Part shown: in pieces, positions 38,540-43,855 of the stretch
Numbering within the stretch: the first letter of the stretch is position 1
Layout of the letters: each line of letters opens with the position of its first letter
Assembly: GCF_003710805.1 (NCBI RefSeq)
Contig: NZ_RHHB01000025.1
Coordinates: 1-43,855, forward strand
Source: Agromyces tardus
Lineage (GTDB): Bacteria > Actinomycetota > Actinomycetes > Actinomycetales > Microbacteriaceae
Reading direction: 5' to 3'
Length of the DNA: 43,855 nt
Program-made: the position numbers and the translations under genes
Notes under the pieces: model-generated
Databases searched by the model: none
Seen by the model: the letters and a program-made list of their open reading frames with translations, nothing else
What the model was told of the DNA's origin: nothing

Positions 38540-39456
38540 TCAGCGGGTCGCCGCCGGCACCGCCGCGTAGTCGAGCGCGGTGTCGGTGAGTGAGAGGTAC
38601 GCCTCCTCGAGCGAGGCGGTGTGCGTGGCGAGCTCATGCAGGAGCACGCCCCGGTCGCGGGCGGCGACGGCGATCGCCTCCGCGTCGAGTCCGGTGATCT
38701 CGAGCTCGTCGCGCGCGACGCTCGTGACCGTGACACCGGGCCCCGAGAGCGCGGCCGCGAGCCGATCGGCATCAGGCGTCTTCACCGAGACGCGGGTCGT
38801 CCCGACACCGGCGAGCACGTCGGCCATGGGCGCGTCGGCGATGAGCCGGCCGCGGCCGATGACGATGAGGTGGTCGGCGGTCTGCGCCATCTCGCTCATG
38901 AGGTGGGACGAGAGGAACACGGTGCGCCCCTCGGCGGCGAGGCTGCGGAGGAAGTGCCGCACCCACACGATGCCGTCGGGGTCGAGCCCGTTGATCGGCT
39001 CGTCGAGCATCACGGTCTGCGGGTCGCCGAGCAGGGCGGCGGCGAGGCCGAGGCGCTGCCCCATGCCCATCGAGAACGTGCCGACCCGCTTGCCCGCGAC
39101 CGCCTCGATCCCCGTGAGCTCGAGCACCTCCTGCACGCGGGCGCGGCCGATGCCGTGCGTCGCGGCGAGGGCGAGCAGGTGGGATCGCGCGGAGCGCCCG
39201 GGGTGCATCGTGCCCGGCCCAGCAGGGTGCCGATCTCGGTGAGCGGGGCGGCGTGCTCCGCGATGGCCCGGCCGTTGACGCGGGTGGTGCCCGACGTCGG
39301 GCGGATGAGGCCGGCGATGGCGCGCATGGCCGTGGACTTGCCCGCGCCGTTGGGACCGAGGAACCCCGTGACGGTTCCCGGCTTCACCGTGAACGAGAGG
39401 TCGTCGACCGCGGTGGTCGCCCCGAATCGCTTGGTGAGATGTGCTGCTTCGATCAT
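38540..39456 (-). pseudogene. ABC transporter ATPase, frameshifted
   Basis: Two reading frames together make one ABC ATPase. From ATG 39456 the first frame gives MIEAAHLTKRFGATTAVDDL and Walker A GPNGAGKST (residues 34-42) and is in frame until about codon 80 (LTEIGTLLG, near 39216). The second frame continues with MHPGRSARSHLLALAATHGIG, the signature FSMGMGQRLGLA, Walker B TVMLDEP, DPDGIVWVRHFLRSLA and the SSHLMSEM switch, to the stop at 38540. One base appears to be missing near 39214-39222. It may be a true null, a programmed shift or a sequencing error. It would pair with the permease downstream. Confidence 0.85.
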
Positions 39457-39580
39457 GGTGATCGACCATTCCTTCGAATCTCGTGCCCCGGCCGGAGGTT
39501 CCGGCGGGAGTGCATGAGTCGAAGGTAGGCAGTCGCGCCACCGGCGTCGTCAGACCGTGGTGCCGACCTCGGACGGCCGG

Positions 39581-39598
39581 CTCGTACCGTGGTACGAG
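39581..39598. promoter_or_regulatory. Palindromic operator candidate upstream of the ABC operon
   Basis: CTCGTACC and GGTACGAG pair around GT. ACCGTGGT at its centre recurs at 39554-39561, 32 bp away. It lies 125-142 nt upstream of the ABC ATPase start (minus strand), a natural place for the NarL-type regulator of the operon. Confidence 0.45.
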
Positions 39599-39635
39599 TC
39601 CCCGAGACGACGGCGAGGTCGACCGGGTGCGGCGC

Positions 39636-40277
39636 TCAGGCGGGTGCGCCCGATCCCGCAACTCCGTCGAGCAGCCGCTCGAGCTGCGGAATGAGCGCCC
39701 GGAACGCCCGCGCTCGGTGGCTGTGCGCGTTCTTCACCTCGGGCGCGAGCTCCGCGGCCGACACGTCGAATCCGTCGGGCAGGAAGATCGGGTCGTAGCC
39801 GAAGCCGTTCATGCCTGCGCGCTCGGTGGCGACGCGGCCGGGCCATTCGCCCACGGCGGCGTACTCGAGCGGCGTGCCCGCGGCATCCGGCACCACCACT
39901 GCGATCGTGCAGTGGAAGCGCGCGGTGCGATGCGGGTCGCGGATGTCGCCGAGCTGCGCGAGCAGCAGCTCGAGGTTCGCCTCGGCGCCGCGGCCGGGCC
40001 CGGCCCACCGTGCCGAGAAGATGCCGGGCGACCCGCCCATGACGTCGACCGCGATGCCCGAGTCGTCGGCGAGTGCGATCCGTCCGGTGTGGGATGCCGC
40101 GGCGCGGGCCTTGATGAACGCGTTCTCGTCGAAGCTCGTGCCGTCCTCGACCGGCTCGGGGCCGTCGTAGGGCAGCACGGTGAGCCCGGGCATCCGCTCG
40201 CCGAGGATGTGCTGGAACTCGGCGACCTTGTGCGCATTGTGGGTCGCGAGCACGACCTCCAGGGGCATCGCGGCCAT
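39636..40277 (-). CDS. rdgB: Non-canonical purine NTP pyrophosphatase
   Basis: ATG 40277 (or 40268) begins 2 nt after the rph stop; 213 aa. Signature stretches: VVLATHNAHKVAEFQHIL (phosphate-binding T-x-N-x-x-K), EDGTSFDENAFIKARAAA, ALADDSGIAVDVMGGSPGIFSARWAG (Asp-Asp-Ser-Gly active site), and GFGYDPIFLPDG. The enzyme hydrolyses dITP, XTP and ITP to monophosphates to prevent their incorporation. The rph-rdgB order is the usual one in actinobacteria. Length is normal. Confidence 0.95.
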   Translation of the reverse strand: MAAMPLEVVLATHNAHKVAEFQHILGERMPGLTVLPYDGPEPVEDGTSFDENAFIKARAAASHTGRIALADDSGIAVDVMGGSPGIFSARWAGPGRGAEANLELLLAQLGDIRDPHRTARFHCTIAVVVPDAAGTPLEYAAVGEWPGRVATERAGMNGFGYDPIFLPDGFDVSAAELAPEVKNAHSHRARAFRALIPQLERLLDGVAGSGAPA

Positions 40278-40279
40278 GC

Positions 40280-41056
40280 TCAGGCCGTCGCCGTCGCCGT
40301 CGCCCGCGCCTCGGCGAGCACCGCACGCTGGATCTCGGCGAGCGAGGCGGTGCCCGCGAGCGCGAGGTCGAGCAGCTGGTCGAGCTCGCGACGGTCGAAC
40401 GGCGCACCCTCGGCGGTGCCCTGCACCTCGACGAAGAGGCCGCGGCCGGTGGCGACGACGTTCATGTCGGTCTCGGCGCGCACGTCCTCGGTGTAGGCGA
40501 GGTCGAGCATGGGCGTGCCGTCGACGATGCCGACGGAGACGGCCGAGACGGTGTCGAGCAGCGGCGTCGCCTTCTGGCCGATGAACTTCTTCGTGCGAGA
40601 CCACTCGATCGCGTCGGCGAGCGCGACGTAGGCGCCGGTGATGGCGGCCGTGCGGGTGCCGCCGTCGGCCTGCAGCACGTCGCAGTCGATCTGGATGGTG
40701 TTCTCGCCGAGCGCCTTGGTGTCGACGACGGCGCGCAGGCTGCGGCCGATGAGGCGGCTGATCTCGTGCGTGCGCCCGCCGATGCGGCCCTTCACGGCCT
40801 CGCGGTCGTTGCGGGTGTTCGTGGCGCGCGGCAGCATCGCGTACTCGGCGGTGACCCAGCCCTTGCCCGTGCCGTTCATCCAGCGCGGCACGCCGTTCGT
40901 GAACGACGCCGTGCAGAGCACCTTCGTGCGGCCGAACGAGATGAGGGCGCTGCCCTCGGCGTGGGCGCTCCAGCCGCGCTCGATGGTGACCTCGCGCAGG
41001 GCGTCGGGCGTGCGGCCGTCGGCGCGCACCAGGTCGGGGGCGGATGTCTCGGTCAC
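40280..41056 (-). CDS. rph: Ribonuclease PH
   Basis: GTG 41056 follows an ACAGGAGA ribosome-binding site; 258 aa. RNase PH signatures: [110 protein letters not shown]. The phosphorolytic site residues (Arg and Asp in the two last motifs) are present. It trims tRNA 3' ends using phosphate in the cytoplasm. It is translationally coupled to rdgB. Confidence 0.96.
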   Translation of the reverse strand: MTETSAPDLVRADGRTPDALREVTIERGWSAHAEGSALISFGRTKVLCTASFTNGVPRWMNGTGKGWVTAEYAMLPRATNTRNDREAVKGRIGGRTHEISRLIGRSLRAVVDTKALGENTIQIDCDVLQADGGTRTAAITGAYVALADAIEWSRTKKFIGQKATPLLDTVSAVSVGIVDGTPMLDLAYTEDVRAETDMNVVATGRGLFVEVQGTAEGAPFDRRELDQLLDLALAGTASLAEIQRAVLAEARATATATA

Positions 41057-41135
41057 GTGGTCTCCTGTCGGAAGGGCGGTCGGTGGTGGTCGGCGGTGGT
41101 GTTCGGGTGGGCGGATGCCGCGTGGGCCCCCGCGG

Positions 41136-41984
41136 TCAGCGGGACGGCGCGCGGTGCGCCGGAGTTCGGTGCGGCAGGGTGACGGCTCCGGTCTGCACGA
41201 GCTCGACGGCCGACACGCCGCCGCCGAGGAGCCGGTGCGCGAGGTCGAGGAACGCGGTCGTGGACTCCCCCGTGGCCTCGTAGTGCGTGGTCGGCGGCGT
41301 CGGCGTGCGGCGTTCGAGCCCGCTCGAGACGAGCACCCGGTAGACGTCGTTCGCCGTCTCGACGTCGCTCGAGACGAGCGTGACGCGCTCGCCCATCACG
41401 TACGAGATCGCGCCCTTGAGGAACGGATAGTGGGTGCAGCCCAGCACGAGGGTGTCGATGTCCGCCGCCCGCAGCGGCGCGAGGTACTCCTCGGTGATCG
41501 CGAGCAGTTCGTCGCCCGTGGTCACGCCGGCCTCGACGAACTCCACGAAGCGCGGGCAGGCCTGCGAGAAGAGCCGCAGGTGCGGCGCGGCGGCGAAGGC
41601 GTCGTCGTACGCGCGCGACTGGATCGTGCCGGCGGTGCCGATCACGCCCACCCGGCCGCTGCGCGTGGTGGCCACGGCACGCCGGACGGCGGGCTGGATG
41701 ACCTCGACGACGGGCACGTCGTAGCGCTCGCGCGCGTCGCGCAGCATCGCCGCCGATGCGGTGTTGCAGGCGATCACGAGCATCTTCACGCCCTGGTCGA
41801 CGAGGTCGTCGAGCACGGCGAGCGCGTAGCGGCGCACGTCGGCGATGGGCTTCGGTCCGTACGGCGAGTGCTCGAGGTCGCCCACGTAGAGGATCGATTC
41901 GTTGGGCAGCTGGTCCTTGACCGCGCGGGCGACGGTGAGCCCGCCGACTCCGGAGTCGAAGATCCCGATCGGTGCGTCTGCCAC
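41136..41984 (-). CDS. murI: Glutamate racemase
   Basis: GTG 41984 gives 282 aa; TAGGCT lies 8 nt upstream (minus strand), so the leader is very short. Motifs: [16 protein letters not shown] (Asp10, Ser11), [21 protein letters not shown] with catalytic Cys73, [17 protein letters not shown] and LGCTHYPFL with catalytic Cys183 and His185. It makes D-glutamate for peptidoglycan. It lies between rph and the disrupted LysR gene; the gap to rph (79 nt) shows no terminator. Confidence 0.95.
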   Translation of the reverse strand: MADAPIGIFDSGVGGLTVARAVKDQLPNESILYVGDLEHSPYGPKPIADVRRYALAVLDDLVDQGVKMLVIACNTASAAMLRDARERYDVPVVEVIQPAVRRAVATTRSGRVGVIGTAGTIQSRAYDDAFAAAPHLRLFSQACPRFVEFVEAGVTTGDELLAITEEYLAPLRAADIDTLVLGCTHYPFLKGAISYVMGERVTLVSSDVETANDVYRVLVSSGLERRTPTPPTTHYEATGESTTAFLDLAHRLLGGGVSAVELVQTGAVTLPHRTPAHRAPSR

Positions 41985-42000
41985 GGGAACCCAGCCTAGA

Positions 42001-42885
42001 TCAGGCCGCCGTCGTCGGCGCCGATCCGCCGCCCTCGTAGGCGGCCCGGATCGCGCGGGCGATGCGTCCGGCGGCGGGGTGGCGGTACCGGCGGTGCCAG
42101 GCGAGGCGCACCTCGATGGGCGGCGCGTCGCGCAGCCGCACGAACACCACGCCGGGACGGGGATAGTGGTGGGCCGTCGCCTCGGCCGTGACGCCGACCG
42201 CGTCGCCCGCGGCGATGAGGTCGAGCCACTCCTCGACGTCGCCCGTCTCGGTCATGCGGGGGGCGGCCAGTCCGGCCGCGGTCCACAGCTCCGGCGTGGT
42301 CGTTCCGGCTCGGCGGTCGACGCCCACCACGTCGGCTACGAGGTCGGCGAGCCCCACCGAGTCATCGTCGGCCAGCGGGTGGTCGACGGGCAGCACGACG
42401 AAGCGCGGCTCCACGCCGACGACCTCCGAGTCGAGGTCGGCACGGTCGATCGGGTGCCGCACCACCGCGAGGTCGACGAGGCCGTCGACGAGCCCGGCAT
42501 CGCGCAGGTTGACGCGCACGAGGCGGATGGGGGTCGATTCGTGTCGGCGATTCCAGTCGCGGAGCACCGGCGTCGTCTGGGCGCCGAGCGCCGCCCACGC
42601 GTAGCCGAGGCGGATGACCGAGCGCTCCCCGCGCACCTGGGCGACGGCGCGGTCGAGCTCGGCGAGCACCCGGCGGGCGGTGCCCGCGAAGTCGGCGCCC
42701 GCGTCGGTGGGCTCGACTCGGCGGGTCGTGCGGTGCATGAGCGGCGTGCCGAGCGCGTGCTCGAGCGCGGCGAGCGCGCGGGAGACCGACGCCTGCGACA
42801 TCCCCAGCACGTCGGCGGCCGCCGTGAACGAACGTTCGTCGTCGATCGCGACGAGGGCCCGGAGTTGGCGGAGCTAGATGTCCAT
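42001..42885 (-). pseudogene. LysR-family regulator with amber codon 4
   Basis: The full frame from ATG 42885 reads MDI, then TAG (42874-42876), then LRQLRALVAIDDERSFTAAADVLGMSQASVSRALAALEHALGTPLMHRTTRRVEPT and a complete substrate-binding domain, to the stop at 42001. TACGCT on the minus strand lies exactly 6 nt before ATG 42885, so that is the expected leaderless start. Without readthrough only a late GTG near 42810 is available, which cuts away half the winged helix. It may be a real nonsense allele, a suppressed codon or a sequencing error. It is divergent from an EamA exporter, its probable target. Confidence 0.75.
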
Positions 42886-42891
42886 ACGTAG

Positions 42892-42897
42892 AGCGTA
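42892..42897 (-). promoter_or_regulatory. -10 box of the LysR gene promoter
   Basis: TACGCT on the minus strand lies exactly 6 nt before ATG 42885 (leaderless pattern). Confidence 0.5.
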
Positions 42898-42910
42898 TCA
42901 ATCCGCACCC

Positions 42911-42934
42911 ATTGCATTTCTGATTGCACCAATA
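42911..42934. promoter_or_regulatory. Candidate LysR-type binding region
   Basis: The divergent spacer holds direct repeats ATTGCA (42911-42916 and 42923-42928) and a closing CAAT that pairs with the first ATTG, AT-rich against its surroundings, as expected of a LysR box between a regulator and its target. Confidence 0.45.
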
Positions 42935-42940
42935 CCGTCG

Positions 42941-42946
42941 TAGCGT
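42941..42946 (+). promoter_or_regulatory. -10 box of a near-leaderless promoter
   Basis: TAGCGT lies 7 nt before ATG 42954. A weak -35-like TTCTGA (42918-42923) is 17 nt upstream of it. Confidence 0.45.
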
Positions 42947-42953
42947 CGGGGAC

Positions 42954-43855
42954 ATGACACGAGAGCGGATCGCAGCGGGTGCCGCCGTCGGCGGCGCCGT
43001 CTCGGTGCAGGCCGGCGCCGCGATCGGCGCCACGATCTTCCCCCTCGTCGGCCCGGGCGGCGTCGTCGCCCTCCGGCAGGCGGTCGCGGCCGCGGCGCTC
43101 CTCTCCGTCGCCCGCCCGTCGTTCAGGTCCCTGGGCTGGGCGCGCGTTCGGCCCGCGCTGCTGCTCGGGCTCGTGCTCGTCGTGATGAACCTCACCGTGT
43201 ACGGCGCCGTCGAGCGCATCGGACTCGGGCTCGCCGTGACACTCGAGTTCCTCGGACCGCTCACGCTCGCCCTCGTCGGCTCGCGCCGCAGGCTCGACCT
43301 CGCCTGCGCGGCGATCGCGGGCATCGGCGTGGCGCTGCTCACGGGCACCGTGCCCGGGCTCGACCCGATCGGGGTCCTGCTCGCGCTCACCGCGGCCGCG
43401 GCATGGGCGGCGTACATCGTCCTGAGCCAGCGCGCGGGCCGCGACCTGCCCGGCGTCGACGGCACCGCCATCGCGAGTCTCGTCGCGGCGGTGCTCACGT
43501 CGCCGCTCCTCGTCGTCGCCCTGCTCGGACTCGACCCGCGGCAACTCCTCCACGTCGTCCTGGTCGGGCTCGCCGCCGGCATCCTCTCGTCGGCGGTGCC
43601 CTACTCGATCGACCTGCTGGTGCTGCGCCGGCTCCCGCGACAGCTCTTCGGCGTGCTGCAGAGCGTGCATCCCGCCGCAGCGGCCCTCGCCGGGCTCGTC
43701 GTGCTCGGGCAGACGCTCGGCGCGTGGCAGGTCGTCGGGCTCGCGCTCATCACGCTGGGCAACGTGGTCGCCGTCGGGCGCGCCGGCCGGGCCGCCGGGC
43801 AGGGGGCCGCGGCATCCGACCGCCCTGTCGCCGCCGGGGCGCGCCCCGGTCGCCG
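42954..43855 (+). CDS. EamA-family exporter (3' end outside window)
   Basis: ATG 42954 begins an open frame of 300 codons to the right edge, with no stop in the window. About ten membrane segments are present in two EamA repeats: AVGGAVSVQAGAAIGATIFPLVGPGGVVALRQ, MNLTVYGAVERIGLGLAVTLEFLGPLTLAL, LTAAAAWAAYIVLSQRAG, GLAAGILSSAVPYSIDLLVLRRL and LFGVLQSVHPAAAALAGLVVLGQ. This is the RhtA-like subgroup that exports threonine or homoserine and other metabolites. The tail after about residue 275 is Gly/Ala/Pro-rich and may be near its end. It is probably controlled by the disrupted LysR gene. Confidence 0.88.
   Translation, partial: MTRERIAAGAAVGGAVSVQAGAAIGATIFPLVGPGGVVALRQAVAAAALLSVARPSFRSLGWARVRPALLLGLVLVVMNLTVYGAVERIGLGLAVTLEFLGPLTLALVGSRRRLDLACAAIAGIGVALLTGTVPGLDPIGVLLALTAAAAWAAYIVLSQRAGRDLPGVDGTAIASLVAAVLTSPLLVVALLGLDPRQLLHVVLVGLAAGILSSAVPYSIDLLVLRRLPRQLFGVLQSVHPAAAALAGLVVLGQTLGAWQVVGLALITLGNVVAVGRAGRAAGQGAAASDRPVAAGARPGR

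Noticed and set aside
1..43855. CRISPR array
   Set aside because: The only regular repeats are the short iteron-like sets, the 30-bp duplication and coding repeats; there are no unique spacers of constant length.

Overview
This is a high-GC actinobacterial chromosome segment, most likely from the Micrococcales (Microbacteriaceae, Agromyces- or Microbacterium-like). The signs are strong GC bias at third codon positions, an actinobacterial-type tad pilus cluster, a PPOX/F420-family enzyme, a WhiB protein on the inserted element, many start codons lying 6-7 nt after a TANNNT -10 box (leaderless mRNAs), and a very frequent word GGATGCC. The taxon is an inference; no rRNA is present.

Layout. 1-3453: housekeeping and hypothetical genes (a coiled-coil protein cut by the window edge, a small membrane protein, a PPOX-family oxidoreductase, a DUF308-like membrane protein, a DUF1653 protein). 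3494-8023 (minus): a tad/Flp pilus operon tadA-tadB-tadC-pilin-tadE-tadE2-tadG. It contains a 55-aa pilin candidate and a TadE gene that appears to start at CTG. 8160-10637: a small hypothetical protein, a PhoD-like phosphatase and another hypothetical. 10729-10809: tRNA-Leu(UAG).

10787-21801: an integrated mobile element of about 11.0 kb, inserted in the 3' end of the tRNA-Leu gene and bounded by a perfect 24-bp direct repeat. It encodes a tyrosine integrase and an HTH protein (leftward). Rightward it encodes an AlpA/Xis-like protein, several small proteins, a replication-initiator-like protein, a WhiB regulator, three possibly phage-related proteins, a possible small-terminase-like protein, a three-segment membrane protein, a GNAT protein with a small partner, and several tiny proteins. 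The initiator-like gene carries two sets of direct repeats in its middle, as in the lambda O gene, so it may contain the element's own origin. I found no capsid, portal, large terminase, relaxase or FtsK/TraB gene. This fits a phage satellite or a mobilisable island that depends on a helper, and it is the most interesting part of the window.

21761-43855: chromosome again. It holds a pentapeptide-repeat protein whose 3' end now runs into the element, an acyltransferase-3 protein, and a CitE-like lyase with a DctA transporter opposite a CitA/CitB-type two-component system (C4-dicarboxylate or citrate sensing and uptake). These are followed by an atypical membrane protein, a DedA protein, and a LuxR regulator divergent from a RidA-BBE flavoenzyme-secreted protein operon. 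Next come a CDF metal exporter and an ABC exporter plus NarL-type two-component operon whose ATPase gene is frameshifted. The right end has rdgB-rph, murI, a LysR gene with an amber codon at codon 4, and a divergent EamA transporter cut by the window edge.

All coordinates and motif counts come from reading the sequence by eye. Family names rest on motif recognition, not on database searches.
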